Source: Bacteroidales bacterium
Lineage (GTDB): Bacteria; Bacteroidota; Bacteroidia; Bacteroidales; UBA932
Reading direction: 5' to 3'
DNA length: 64,000 nt
NCBI GenBank assembly: GCA_017454335.1
Contig: JAFTDE010000033.1
Coordinates: 44,782-108,781 of the forward strand
In this document: positions 8,392-17,682 of the stretch, piece after piece
How positions within the stretch are numbered: the first letter of the stretch is position 1
How the letters are laid out: the number at the start of each line of letters is the position of its first letter
Translations under genes and position numbers: made by a program
The notes under the pieces: model-generated
Databases searched by the model: none
Seen by the model: the letters and a program-made list of their open reading frames with translations, nothing else
Told to the model about the DNA's origin: nothing

Positions 8392-9176
8392 GCTTCCGTA
8401 TGTTTTTTATGCAGCGCCCGGCGCAGTTTCCAGGGCCAGCGGGCCATCCGCTGCGGCACCTTGACGATCCAGCGCAGGATCTTGTTCAACACGAATGCGA
8501 TGCGGTCCGCCAGCGTAAAGACCGGCAGCGGCAGTCCCCGCTGCGCATACGCTTCCCGGATCAGCGCGTCGATCCGGGCCTTCTGCCGCCCCTGGGAAGG
8601 CTCGACCCGGCGGACCAGCCAGGAAGGCATCGAATAGAAGCGGGAGAACCAGGAGTGCAGGCAGAGCGTGCGTCCCTGCTCGTCCAGGGCGACGGTAGAG
8701 ATCCCGTCCGCATGGCGGCGGCAGGGCAGGTACAGGGTCCTGAACTCGGCAGCCAGCCACAGGAAGAAGGGGTAATAGGGCTCGGCATCCCCGAAGCTGC
8801 GCGGCGGCAGGGCCTCCCGGGAGAATTTGGTGCGGATCAGCGACAGGTTGAAGACATTGAAGAAGGGATTCGTGACAATGGCATTGCGCCCGGTCGTCGC
8901 CGCATCCCCGTCCGAATAGCCCGCATTGGCCCATCCTTCGCGGATCACCCGGTCCACCAGCTCGCGTACGGCCTGCGGGTCCGTCAGGAAGGCGTCTTCG
9001 TCGATATTGACGGCGATATCGCAGTCCCGGTCCCGCAGCATCGTGAAGAAATACCCGTCCGCGGACTGGTCCGTCAGGCGGACGCAGGGATAGCCCAGGT
9101 CCTGGAACAGGCCCTTGGCATAGCGGTACAGGCGGAGGTCAAACGACCGGGTATATACTTTTACACGTGGTTCCAT
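8388..9176 (-). CDS. Hypothetical glycosyltransferase-like protein
   Basis: This 262-residue protein was not matched to a named family by eye. An acidic segment VNIDEDAFL near residue 77 could be a GT-A metal site, and a basic tail (KVPQRMARWPWKLRRALHKKH) suggests membrane attachment. It is co-transcribed with a family 2 glycosyltransferase (4-base overlap) inside a polysaccharide locus, so a transferase role is inferred. The divergent neighbour is an acyltransferase. Confidence 0.5.
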   Translation of the reverse strand: MEPRVKVYTRSFDLRLYRYAKGLFQDLGYPCVRLTDQSADGYFFTMLRDRDCDIAVNIDEDAFLTDPQAVRELVDRVIREGWANAGYSDGDAATTGRNAIVTNPFFNVFNLSLIRTKFSREALPPRSFGDAEPYYPFFLWLAAEFRTLYLPCRRHADGISTVALDEQGRTLCLHSWFSRFYSMPSWLVRRVEPSQGRQKARIDALIREAYAQRGLPLPVFTLADRIAFVLNKILRWIVKVPQRMARWPWKLRRALHKKHTEA

Positions 9177-9210
9177 ACGCTTTGGGGATGTAAAGTTAGG
9201 ATTTATTTCC

Positions 9211-9218
9211 TACATTTG
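9211..9218 (+). promoter_or_regulatory. -7 box (TACATTTG) for the acyltransferase gene at 9229
   Basis: The sequence matches the Bacteroidota sigma -7 consensus TAnnTTTG and ends 10 bases before the ATG, giving a very short leader. It sits in the 52-base divergent gap. The opposite strand shows only a weaker TAACTTTA at about 9191-9198. Confidence 0.6.
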
Positions 9219-9228
9219 CCAACGGAAT

Positions 9229-10245
9229 ATGGAAGCAATCACACAGAACAAGGCATATTACCCCTGGATCGACCACGCCAAATCGCTGGGCATCCTGCTG
9301 ATGGTCGTCGGACATGTGTGGACGGTCGACCCGGCCGTACGCCAGGTCATCTACTCCTTCCACATGCCGTTGTTCTTTGTCATTTCCGGTTTCCTGTACC
9401 GCCAGCTGTCCCTGTCCGAGCACCTGGTCCGCGACTGGCGGAGGCTGCTGGTCCCCTACCTGCTGATCAACATCGTCTGCATGCTGATCCGGCTGGCCGG
9501 CGAATCCTTCGGCGATCCCTATTACGACCTGATCGGGCACCTGATCGCCAAGTCGAAAGCCATCCTGACCGGAGTCAGCCTCCCGATCCACGGCATGGAG
9601 CCGGTCTGCGGCCCTTCGTGGTTCATCCTGGCCATCTTCCTGCTGCACCTGCTGTTCTGCCTGTGCCCGAAGGAAGGGAAGAAACGGCACCTGTTCATGG
9701 GGCTCGTCAGCGCCGCCGCCATCCTGACGACCGTCCTGCTGCGCCGGAACGGCATAGACATCATCGGCCCGGCGGACGCCGCCATCATGGCCGTCCCCTT
9801 CTTCTGTGCGGGTCTGTGGATGCGCGAACTGAACTGGGAGCGCCTCCAGAGCGGCATACTCATCGCCATGCTCCTGGGATCCGCCCTGATGGTCGCCCTG
9901 CTGAACGGGACCAACGGGCCGGTCGACATGAACGTGCTGAACTACGGTCACAACATCTTCCTGTTCTATTTCGCGGCCATCTTCGGCACCCTGGGGGCCT
10001 TCTGCCTGTGCCAGCTGGTCGGCAAACTTCACTGGAAGGCGCTTGACGGATTCGCCCGGACCATGTCCGTCGGAACCATTCCCATCGTGGGATTCCACCG
10101 TTTCGGCATCCTGGCCGCCGAGCAGCTGGGCCTGACCGGCCCCACGGAAAGCATCCTGGTGGCCGTGGCCATCTGGCTGGCCTTCTTCCCCATCATCCTC
10201 CTCTGCCAGAAATGGTTCCCCGCCATTCTCGGCTACAGGAAGTGA
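9229..10245 (+). CDS. Acyltransferase family 3 membrane protein (O-acetyltransferase)
   Basis: This integral membrane protein of 338 residues has about ten hydrophobic segments. The N-terminal IDHAKSLGILLMVVGHVW contains the conserved histidine of acyltransferase 3 proteins, and FHMPLFFVISGFLY is the second family signature. Such proteins O-acetylate surface glycans or lipids. It stands alone on the plus strand with its own promoter, between two minus-strand groups of polysaccharide genes. Confidence 0.85.
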   Translation: MEAITQNKAYYPWIDHAKSLGILLMVVGHVWTVDPAVRQVIYSFHMPLFFVISGFLYRQLSLSEHLVRDWRRLLVPYLLINIVCMLIRLAGESFGDPYYDLIGHLIAKSKAILTGVSLPIHGMEPVCGPSWFILAIFLLHLLFCLCPKEGKKRHLFMGLVSAAAILTTVLLRRNGIDIIGPADAAIMAVPFFCAGLWMRELNWERLQSGILIAMLLGSALMVALLNGTNGPVDMNVLNYGHNIFLFYFAAIFGTLGAFCLCQLVGKLHWKALDGFARTMSVGTIPIVGFHRFGILAAEQLGLTGPTESILVAVAIWLAFFPIILLCQKWFPAILGYRK

Positions 10246-10263
10246 CGGTGCCCGCCCGGGGCA

Positions 10264-11337
10264 TTAATCTTTCCTGGGGAAGTGCTCCAGAAGGGCAGCA
10301 TGGATACCCCGTATAAGGGCCGGGGTGGCGTACGGGACGAAGAGCACCTTGCGGGTGTCGAGGGTGAGGTCATAGCGGCCGAAGAAACCAAATGAAATCA
10401 GGAAGGAGAAGTTCTCGGCGAGGCATTCTTCGGGAACGCAAATATAGTCGGTGTTGCGGCCCAGAAGATCATAAAAACCGGGCACATCTGCAATCGGAAT
10501 CATGGTATCCGGCTCATCGAGCGGCACCAGAACGCTTTGCATATAAGCATAGAAACTCGCATCGGGGTCTTCCTCCGCAGCCTCGGCGTAGGTGCCCGGA
10601 TAAACTGCGACCAGGGCGCAGCGGCGCTTTTGCCCCTCTATGGTAAACTCTCCCCAGCAGTCATCATGATCCACATCCGGGTTTTGCAGCAGCAAATTCC
10701 TGACGGCAGGCCCGAACTCCACCTCATGGTCCATCACGTGGAAACCGATGAGGCTGTACAACGCAGCGCGGAACTCGGCATTGTTGCGGGTCAGGCAATG
10801 GAAGATTTCGTGAGATATGAGCGCGCGGCCGAAATGGATGAGGTATTCCAGGTAATCGGCGTCAAATTCCGGATCCGCATGGAACGCGCGAGTCAGGTAC
10901 TCTGCCTCGTCGGCGCTCAGGTAGATCTCGTTCTTCTGCGTATAGCCGCCCATGTGCCCCTCATCCCCCATGGCGGTTTTGATAAACACCAATTCGTCGG
11001 ATATCGGCAGGCGGAAGCCCAACTCGGCTGCGCGGCCTTCTATGAAATCCATCACCTTGCTGATGGATTTCTTCTCCTCGTCGGTAAACTCACCTATCTG
11101 CCCGACGGCAACGGCCTTGAACTCCTCCAACGACTGTCCGGAAGACTGCAACTTCCAATCGATATCGTTCTGAGTCAAAGCCTCCAGATAGTCGGTATTG
11201 GCCAGTTTCAGCTTCTTTCCCTCCTCCTGGGTGGCGAAACGATATTTCAGGGTTGATGATTTCTGGTCGGTGCACGCGCTCAGTCCCACCATCAGCATCA
11301 AGCAGCACAGGGCTGCCCGGATCAAAGGCTTTATCAT
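10264..11337 (-). CDS. Lipoprotein with HEXXH metallopeptidase-like motif, unknown family
   Basis: The 357-residue protein begins with a lipoprotein signal peptide ending in GLSAC (lipid cysteine about residue 22). Residues about 171-180, RALISHEIFH, contain an HEXXH zinc motif in a helical context, with a glutamate eight residues further (NNAEF) as a possible third ligand, so a gluzincin-like peptidase is plausible. The family was not recognised. It is the last gene of a minus-strand run, 4 bases after a GNAT gene, and is predicted to be anchored at the cell envelope. Confidence 0.6.
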   Translation of the reverse strand: MIKPLIRAALCCLMLMVGLSACTDQKSSTLKYRFATQEEGKKLKLANTDYLEALTQNDIDWKLQSSGQSLEEFKAVAVGQIGEFTDEEKKSISKVMDFIEGRAAELGFRLPISDELVFIKTAMGDEGHMGGYTQKNEIYLSADEAEYLTRAFHADPEFDADYLEYLIHFGRALISHEIFHCLTRNNAEFRAALYSLIGFHVMDHEVEFGPAVRNLLLQNPDVDHDDCWGEFTIEGQKRRCALVAVYPGTYAEAAEEDPDASFYAYMQSVLVPLDEPDTMIPIADVPGFYDLLGRNTDYICVPEECLAENFSFLISFGFFGRYDLTLDTRKVLFVPYATPALIRGIHAALLEHFPRKD

Positions 11338-11341
11338 CGTT

Positions 11342-11863
11342 TTATCTGATTTTCAGACGCAGGACCCGGATGGGCCGGCCGGCGCCCTGATACTGGGTTT
11401 CGTCAATGACGCTTTCCCCGGTCGGGACGAAACCGCATTTTTCCATGACGCGCCCGCTGGCCGGGTTGTCGATGAAGTGTCCGGATATCAGGGACCTGAT
11501 ATCTGTCACACGACGGATATGTTCGATCATCAAAGCGAGCGCCTCGGTGCAGATACCCCTGTTCCAGTATGGTTTGGCTATCCAATAACCGATCAGCGGC
11601 TCGCCCTCCCGGGCGGGCAGATTGCAATTGCATGACGGACCGTAACCCATTGCGCCGATCGCCTCCCCCGTTTCCTTGAGTTCAATGGCCCAGGTATTGG
11701 TGGCATCACAAAAGACCGTCCTGATGACCTCCAGGCTGTCTTCGACCGACTTGTGCGGCGGCCATCCGGCCCGTGGCCCCACGTCGGGATCCGACGCCCA
11801 CTTGTACAACACAGGGGCGTCGCTGTCCCGCCAGGGGCGGAGGATGATGCGGTCGGTTTCCAT
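11342..11863 (-). CDS. GNAT-family N-acetyltransferase (RimJ/RimL-like)
   Basis: About 173 residues from the METDRIILRPWRDSD start, typical of the RimJ/RimL subgroup. The acetyl-CoA region is near YWIAKPYWNRGICTEAL, followed by HFIDNPASGRVMEKCGF, a strong family signature. A longer in-frame start at 11953 would run into the upstream glycosyltransferase and adds low-complexity sequence, so it was rejected. The acceptor is unknown; in this locus it may be an amino sugar or a protein amine. Confidence 0.8.
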   Translation of the reverse strand: METDRIILRPWRDSDAPVLYKWASDPDVGPRAGWPPHKSVEDSLEVIRTVFCDATNTWAIELKETGEAIGAMGYGPSCNCNLPAREGEPLIGYWIAKPYWNRGICTEALALMIEHIRRVTDIRSLISGHFIDNPASGRVMEKCGFVPTGESVIDETQYQGAGRPIRVLRLKIR

Positions 11864-11880
11864 CAGCACAAAGCAGCAAC

Positions 11881-12660
11881 TCAGCCCAGGATCAGATCCC
11901 GCAGCGCGAGGATCCAGCCTTTCTTGAGGACCAGGTATTCGATTTCCAGGCAATAATCACGGTAGTAGCCCTTTTCCCGGGCGAAACGCCGGATCCGGCG
12001 GATGGACGAAAGGCGCGCAGCCGCGCGGGAACGGTCCCGGCGGCGCGTTACCGAACCTTCGTGCAGGCGGTAATGATACAGCGGCGCATCCACCTTGGCG
12101 ATGCCGTTGGCGGCCAGCACGCTGCAGGTCAGGAAACAGGTATCCTCGGCACTGTGGCTGGGCGGGAACACGATACCCCGCTCCACGATCAGCGAGCGCC
12201 GGTACAGGAAGGTTGTGAAGAAAGATACGAAATGCCGCAGGAAGGCGCGCTTGTCGCCGGTATGGGTGTTGCGCGCCACTTTCCCGCCCATTTCGATATC
12301 GCAGCAGGCCAGGTCCGTCCCGGCGGAAACGGCGGCCTGATACAGCGATGAACAAAAGTCCGGATCCACCGTATCGTCACTGTCCACGAAGGCCACGAAC
12401 TCCCCCTTCGCCTCCGAAATGCCCAGGTTCCGCGCAGCTCCGGGTCCGCTGTTCTTCGGCGTGCTGACCAGCCGCAGGGTCTTCGGCCCCCGGTAGGCGG
12501 ACATGCGCTCCTGCAGGCGCCGGACCGATCCGTCCGTCCCATGGTCGTCCACGAAGACCAGCTCCAGGCTGTCCATCGTCTGGGCCAGCAACGAATCCAC
12601 ACAGGCGTCGATATAGTCCTGCGCGTTAAAGACCGGTATGATGACGGATACTTCAGGCAT
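11881..12660 (-). CDS. Glycosyltransferase family 2
   Basis: This 259-residue protein has the GT2 pattern VSVIIPVFNAQDYIDACVDS, FVDDHGTDGS, GPGAARNLGI and FVDSDDTVD, with the DXD at about residue 97. The C-terminal part contains RRSLIVERGIVFP and a SAEDTCF segment, usual for WcaA-type transferases. The start overlaps the end of the upstream YfhO-like gene by 8 bases, so the two are likely translated from one message. Confidence 0.9.
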   Translation of the reverse strand: MPEVSVIIPVFNAQDYIDACVDSLLAQTMDSLELVFVDDHGTDGSVRRLQERMSAYRGPKTLRLVSTPKNSGPGAARNLGISEAKGEFVAFVDSDDTVDPDFCSSLYQAAVSAGTDLACCDIEMGGKVARNTHTGDKRAFLRHFVSFFTTFLYRRSLIVERGIVFPPSHSAEDTCFLTCSVLAANGIAKVDAPLYHYRLHEGSVTRRRDRSRAAARLSSIRRIRRFAREKGYYRDYCLEIEYLVLKKGWILALRDLILG

Positions 12661-15115
12661 CCTGCTCCGCTTTACGGCGTTTCACACGACGGACGACGGC
12701 AGCCGCGATGAAACCCGCCATCACCAGGTACATCAGCAGGATGCAGACCGTAGCGACCGTATCCCCCTTGCGGACACTGTCCGGATCGAACTCGAAATGG
12801 ATGGCGTGGGTGCCGGCCGGGACGTTGAGCGCCCGCAGCGTATAATCCGCCCGGAAATGTTCGACAGGCGTCCCGTCGATCGTCGCCTTCCAACCATAGG
12901 GATAGTAGATCTCGGAAAACACCAGGGTCCCCGGCGTGGAAGAACTGTACGTATAATCGATGAAACGGGGATGGAACTTGGTCAGCGCGACGCTCGCATC
13001 CGGCGCGATTCCCGGATGCAGGTCCGGGACGGAAGCGGCGAAATCCGCTCCCACCACGGCGGTCCTGGCCAGATCCACTTCCATCAGCGCGTCGCTCTCA
13101 GCCTGGGCGCCGTCCGCCACCAGGATATCGCTGACGAACCAGGCATTGCCCAATGCACCGGGGTTCAGCTGCGGCTGCGGGCTTCCGCCCTCGCCGGGAA
13201 CGACGAGATACTTGGCGTTCAGCATGTTGATCACCGGCATGTGCATTTCCGCCAGGTGTGCGCTGATCAGGTCCTGATAACGGCGCAGCTTGGCTGCATG
13301 GTATCCGCCGATCGACTTGAGATAATACGAAGTCCGGGCCTCGTTGAAGGGACTGTTGCAGAGGTTGTAAACCCGGAAATGCGGGTCCTGGTCCTGCAGG
13401 ATCGCCTGCTCGTAAGGCTGCATCTCGAAAGGATCCGCCTTGCGCGTCACGGACACGAAATTGTCATCGTTGAAATAGCGCCGGTCCACCGGCCACATGT
13501 CGCAGAGGATCAGCACGCCCAGTGCGGCAATCATCCACTTTTTCTGGAGTTTCCCCTGGATGAACGGCCGGATCACGGCCGCGGCGCCGAAGATGAAGAG
13601 AAGGGAACGGAGGCTGTCCTGCCGCAAGAGCTTGGCACGCTCCTCCACGATGGCCGCATACAGCCAGTCCGGCAGCGACGCCGACCACGCAGCATCATAC
13701 GAAGAAGTGAACGAGAAGATACTGCCGCCCAGCAGCCAGAACAGCAGGCAGATGCCGGAAGTTATGGCGCCGCTGATGCCTAAACAGCGCAGCAGGCGCT
13801 TCTTCTCCACGTTTCCTTCCACGATTTCCTTCAACGCCAGGAAACCCAGCAGCGGCATGGCGATTTCGGCGACAATCAGGATGGAGCTGACCGCCCGGAA
13901 CTTGTCGTACATCGGGAAATACTTGAAGAAAAGCTCGGTCAGCCACATGAAATTGGATCCCCATGCCAGCAGGACGGAAAACAGCGTCGACGCCACCAGG
14001 GCCCACTTGTACGGTCCCTTGACGATCAGGCAGCCCAGCAGGAACAGGAAGCACACGATGGCGCCCATATAGACATTGCCGGCCGTGAAGGGCTGCTCGC
14101 CCCAGTACAGCGGGACATTCTTGCAGAAATCAGCGGCCGCGCGCGGTGCGATGCCATGCTCGGTCAGGGCATTGTACACGTCGGATTTTTTTCCCAGGGA
14201 GGCATTGGAAGTCCCGCCCTTGAAACCCGGAATCAGGAAGCTCAGCGTCTCGTCGATCCCGTAGCTCCACTGCGTCGCATACGCAATGTCCAGCCCGGAT
14301 CCGCCTCCCTGCTGCGCGCCTTCCTCCAGATCGGAATGGCCGCCGCGCATCGTCTGCTCGGCATATTCGGCGTTGGCGAAGATATTCGAAGTCCCGGTAC
14401 CGAAACCGATACCCAGGGCCGCGACAAAGAGCGCCGTCCCGACCAGCAGGTCCTTCCAGCGCTTCTCCCGGATGTGGATCCACAGTTCGGCACAGTAGAA
14501 CAGCCCGATCATCAAGAGGATGTAATAGGCCATCTGCGGGTGCATGCTGAATCCCATCGCGGTAAAGAACATCGTAAAGATCACGCCCAGACCGTACTTC
14601 TTCCGGAAAATCAGGTAGAGTCCCGCCGCCACCAGCACCATGTAGGAGATGGAAATCGTCTTGCCCCCGTGCCCGGCGGCGATGATGACGATGAAGTAGG
14701 AGGACAGCGCAATGGCGATGGCTCCCACGATGCTCAGCCATTTGTCCACCCCGAAGGAACGCAGGAGCGCGAAAAAGCAGATGAGGTAGAAAATGATGAT
14801 CCAGGCGGGATGCAGCGGCCCCCGGTGCAGGAAGGCCTTGAAGGGTCGGATCAAGGCGTCGGAGTGGTAGCGGTTGCCGCCGATCTGGTAATTGGGCATG
14901 CCGCTGAACATCGACGCATTCCACCAGCCGTATTCTCCGTCGGCGGGATCGACCTTCGCCGCATCCTGGACCGCTGCCAGTCCGTTGATGTCATCGGAAG
15001 AGGTCAGCACCTTGCCCTGCAGTTCCGGTTTGCAGTACACATAGCCCAGGATGACGAATAAAACCACGGCCAGGATATAGGCCCCGTATTTGGAGAAAAA
15101 TGCCTTGAAACTCAT
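12653..15115 (-). CDS. YfhO-family multi-spanning membrane protein (GT-C-like)
   Basis: This large membrane protein of 820 residues has about a dozen hydrophobic segments in the first two thirds, then a soluble beta-rich domain, then a final membrane segment and a basic tail (RRVKRRKAEQDA). The C-terminal TLVFSEIYYPYGWKATIDG is a recognisable YfhO signature. Members are linked to glycosylation of wall polymers or lipids using polyprenyl-sugar donors. The start at 15115 (MSFKAFF) is preferred over 15139 because it leaves a normal 21-base gap to the -7 box. It leads an operon with a GT2 enzyme. Confidence 0.8.
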   Translation of the reverse strand: MSFKAFFSKYGAYILAVVLFVILGYVYCKPELQGKVLTSSDDINGLAAVQDAAKVDPADGEYGWWNASMFSGMPNYQIGGNRYHSDALIRPFKAFLHRGPLHPAWIIIFYLICFFALLRSFGVDKWLSIVGAIAIALSSYFIVIIAAGHGGKTISISYMVLVAAGLYLIFRKKYGLGVIFTMFFTAMGFSMHPQMAYYILLMIGLFYCAELWIHIREKRWKDLLVGTALFVAALGIGFGTGTSNIFANAEYAEQTMRGGHSDLEEGAQQGGGSGLDIAYATQWSYGIDETLSFLIPGFKGGTSNASLGKKSDVYNALTEHGIAPRAAADFCKNVPLYWGEQPFTAGNVYMGAIVCFLFLLGCLIVKGPYKWALVASTLFSVLLAWGSNFMWLTELFFKYFPMYDKFRAVSSILIVAEIAMPLLGFLALKEIVEGNVEKKRLLRCLGISGAITSGICLLFWLLGGSIFSFTSSYDAAWSASLPDWLYAAIVEERAKLLRQDSLRSLLFIFGAAAVIRPFIQGKLQKKWMIAALGVLILCDMWPVDRRYFNDDNFVSVTRKADPFEMQPYEQAILQDQDPHFRVYNLCNSPFNEARTSYYLKSIGGYHAAKLRRYQDLISAHLAEMHMPVINMLNAKYLVVPGEGGSPQPQLNPGALGNAWFVSDILVADGAQAESDALMEVDLARTAVVGADFAASVPDLHPGIAPDASVALTKFHPRFIDYTYSSSTPGTLVFSEIYYPYGWKATIDGTPVEHFRADYTLRALNVPAGTHAIHFEFDPDSVRKGDTVATVCILLMYLVMAGFIAAAVVRRVKRRKAEQDA

Positions 15116-15136
15116 ATCTAATCGCAGGATATTATG

Positions 15137-15144
15137 CAAAAATA
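15137..15144 (-). promoter_or_regulatory. -7 box (TATTTTTG) for the YfhO-like gene
   Basis: The minus-strand match to TAnnTTTG lies 21 bases before the chosen start at 15115. It is back to back with the tRNA-Gly promoter; the two boxes are 11 bases apart. Confidence 0.5.
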
Positions 15145-15155
15145 ATCATTTTTAT

Positions 15156-15163
15156 TATCTTTG
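15156..15163 (+). promoter_or_regulatory. -7 box (TATCTTTG) for tRNA-Gly
   Basis: An exact TAnnTTTG match ends 9 bases before the first base of tRNA-Gly. No other promoter is visible before the beta-galactosidase gene that follows the tRNA. Confidence 0.65.
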
Positions 15164-15172
15164 TGAACAATT

Positions 15173-15246
15173 GCAGGATTAGCACATCGGTAGTGCATTG
15201 GCTTCCCAAGCCAAGGAGGAGGGTTCGACTCCCTTATCCTGCTCCA
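15173..15246 (+). tRNA. tRNA-Gly (anticodon CCC)
   Basis: The 74-base cloverleaf includes an encoded CCA. The acceptor GCAGGAT pairs with ATCCTGC; the D stem is GCAC/GTGC. The anticodon stem TTGGC/GCCAA encloses loop TTCCCAA, giving anticodon CCC, and the T arm is AGGG/CCCT around TTCGACT. Discriminator is T. Confidence 0.95.
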
Positions 15247-15264
15247 TTTTTATTTATACCCCCG

Positions 15265-17682
15265 ATGAAACGAGTCATTTTCTTTCTGGCTGCCGTCGTA
15301 CTGCTGACAGGCTGCCGTGCGGACATTTCCCCGCGCTGTGTCCAGGACTTCAATTTCGACTGGTACTTCGCCCTGGGCGACAGCCCCGAGTTTGCCGAAG
15401 CGGCCGAGCCCATGGAGGCTCCGGCCTGGTCACGGGCCGACTTCGACGACAGCGCCTGGCGTCCCCTGCACCTGCCGCACGACTGGGCCGTCGAGGGGGA
15501 ATTCTCCGCCACGAATCCGTCGGGACCCGGCAGCGGCGCCCTCCCGGGCGGCATCGGATGGTACCGCAAACGCTTCGTCACCCCGAAAGGGGACCTTCAC
15601 TCCATCGAATTCGACGGGGTGTTCATGAACAGCACGGTTTACCTCAACGGCCACGCCCTGGGCACCCGCCCGTACGGGTACAGCTCGTTCAGCTATGACC
15701 TCACACCTTACCTGCGTCCGGTCGGGGAAGAGAACATCATCGCCGTCCGCTGTGACAACGCGGACCAGCCCAACTCCCGCTGGTACGCCGGCTGCGGCAT
15801 CTACCGCGATGTGCGCCTGGTCAGCACGGCCTCCTCGCGCGTCGCCTACAACGGCGTCTTCCTGAAGACCCGGGACAACCAGGTGGATGTCAGCGTGACC
15901 CTGGAAGGGGAAGCGGTCGACCTTGTCCGCTTCGAAATCCTGGACCCGCAGGGCAACTGCATCAGCGAAACCACGACGAAAACGCCCAGCCTGCGCTGCA
16001 CCGCCACGGTGGATGCACCCAACCCGCGCAACTGGGACATCGACGACCCGGCCCTGCACACCCTGGTGGTCAGCCTGATCAGGAATGACCGGGTCATCGA
16101 CCGCTACGAACAGCGTTTCGGCTTCCGCACGATGGCCTGGGACAAGGACACGGGCTTCTACCTCAACGGGCGGAACGTCAAACTGTTGGGCGTCTGCCTG
16201 CACCACGACATGGGCTGCCTGGGCAGCGCCGTACACCGCCGCGCGCTGGAGCGTGAACTGACCATCCTCAAGGAGATGGGCGTCAACGCCGTGCGCTCCT
16301 CGCACAATCCCCCGGCACCCCAGCTGCTGGAACTCTGCGACGAGATGGGCCTGATGGTCATGGACGAGGCCTTCGACATGTGGCGCCGGAGAAAGACGCG
16401 TTTCGACTACTCCCGCTTCTTCGACGAGTGGAGCGACCGCGACCTGACCGATTTCATCATCCGGGACCGCAACCACCCCAGCATCATACTCTGGAGCATC
16501 GGGAACGAAATTCCCGAGCAGACCGGCCGCACCCCGGAAGAGATCGAGGCGAACATGGAGACCGCCCGGCACCTCGCCGACCTGGTGAACAGCCTGGACG
16601 GCACGCGCCTGGTGACCTCGGGCTGCGACCACGTGAACAGTACGAACAACATCCTGCGCAGCGGTGCCGTGGACATCGTCGGCCTGAACTACCGGCACTT
16701 CCTCTACGATTCCGTACGCGTCTGGTATGCCGACATGCCCATCATCGGGTCCGAAACCGTTTCGTCGCTGAACAGCCGCGGCGTCTACAAACAGCCCTCC
16801 ACCCGCATCGAGACCTACGGATGGCCGCGCGAGCAGCTCTCCCCGGACTCCCCCTTCTATCACCAGTGCACCGCCTACGACGCCTCGCACGCCTCCTGGT
16901 CCGCCCTGCACGAGGAAGCCTGGATCGCCGTGCGCGACCGCGACTGGGTGGGCGGCACCTTCATGTGGACCGGCTTCGACTACCTGGGCGAACCGACGCC
17001 GTACGGCTGGCCGTCGCGCAGTTCGTATTTCGGCATCGTGGACCTGGCCGGCTTCCCCAAGGATCCCTACTGGCTGTACCGCAGCGAATGGACGGACGAA
17101 ACGACCCTGCACCTGTTCCCGCACTGGAACTGGGCGCCGGGCGACAGCATCGACCTCTGGGCCTACTACAACAACGCGGACGAGGTTGAACTGCTGGTCA
17201 ACGGGAAGTCCCTGGGACGCAAGGCCAAGACGGACAGCTGCCTGCACGTCATCTGGCCGCAGGTTCCCTTCGAGCCCGGCCGGATCGAGGCCGTTTCCTA
17301 CAAGGACGGCCGCCGCGTCGCCTCCGAGGTCCACGAGACCACCGGACCCGCCGTCAAGCTGCGCCTGACCCCGGACCGCAGCACCATCGCCGCGGACGGC
17401 TATGACCTCAGCTACGTCACCGTCGAGGCGCTCGACGCCCAGGGCCGCGTGGTGCCCGATGCCGGCACCATGCTGGAATTCCGCGTGAAGGGCAAGGGCG
17501 AACTGGCCGGCATCGACAACGGCAACGCCGCCGACACGCTCTCGCTCAAGGGCACGCGGAAAGCCATGTTCAACGGCAAGGCCCTGGCGGTCGTGCGCTC
17601 GCTCAAGGACGAAAAAGGCGCCGCGACCCTGACGGTCAGCAGCGCCCTCGGCGAAACATCGGTGCAGATCCGCACCCGTTAG
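15265..17682 (+). CDS. GH2 beta-galactosidase-like lipoprotein
   Basis: The 805-residue protein starts with a lipoprotein signal peptide (LLTGC, lipid Cys17). A jelly-roll sugar-binding domain (about 30-190), an Ig-like domain and a TIM barrel follow, with Glu415 in WSIGNEIPE as likely acid/base and Glu497 in PIIGSETVSS as likely nucleophile. The tail (about 570-805) holds Ig-like modules including DUF4982-type sequence. GH2 enzymes remove beta-galactose or related sugars; the exact substrate is open. The start lies only 18 bases after tRNA-Gly with no promoter between. The stop overlaps the convergent plsX stop. Confidence 0.88.
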   Translation: MKRVIFFLAAVVLLTGCRADISPRCVQDFNFDWYFALGDSPEFAEAAEPMEAPAWSRADFDDSAWRPLHLPHDWAVEGEFSATNPSGPGSGALPGGIGWYRKRFVTPKGDLHSIEFDGVFMNSTVYLNGHALGTRPYGYSSFSYDLTPYLRPVGEENIIAVRCDNADQPNSRWYAGCGIYRDVRLVSTASSRVAYNGVFLKTRDNQVDVSVTLEGEAVDLVRFEILDPQGNCISETTTKTPSLRCTATVDAPNPRNWDIDDPALHTLVVSLIRNDRVIDRYEQRFGFRTMAWDKDTGFYLNGRNVKLLGVCLHHDMGCLGSAVHRRALERELTILKEMGVNAVRSSHNPPAPQLLELCDEMGLMVMDEAFDMWRRRKTRFDYSRFFDEWSDRDLTDFIIRDRNHPSIILWSIGNEIPEQTGRTPEEIEANMETARHLADLVNSLDGTRLVTSGCDHVNSTNNILRSGAVDIVGLNYRHFLYDSVRVWYADMPIIGSETVSSLNSRGVYKQPSTRIETYGWPREQLSPDSPFYHQCTAYDASHASWSALHEEAWIAVRDRDWVGGTFMWTGFDYLGEPTPYGWPSRSSYFGIVDLAGFPKDPYWLYRSEWTDETTLHLFPHWNWAPGDSIDLWAYYNNADEVELLVNGKSLGRKAKTDSCLHVIWPQVPFEPGRIEAVSYKDGRRVASEVHETTGPAVKLRLTPDRSTIAADGYDLSYVTVEALDAQGRVVPDAGTMLEFRVKGKGELAGIDNGNAADTLSLKGTRKAMFNGKALAVVRSLKDEKGAATLTVSSALGETSVQIRTR

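Noticed and set aside
10246-10263. Possible terminator between the convergent acyltransferase and HEXXH lipoprotein genes
   Set aside because: Only a weak 5-bp GC stem is visible and no T-run follows.
11864-11953. Longer N terminus for the GNAT gene, starting at 11953
   Set aside because: It would overlap the upstream glycosyltransferase and adds 30 residues without family similarity; the METDRIILRP start is the normal family N terminus.
15430-17334. 634-codon minus-strand open frame opposite the GH2 gene
   Set aside because: Antisense shadow of a clear beta-galactosidase; composition is dominated by Val, Ala, Gly and Asp with no recognisable domain.
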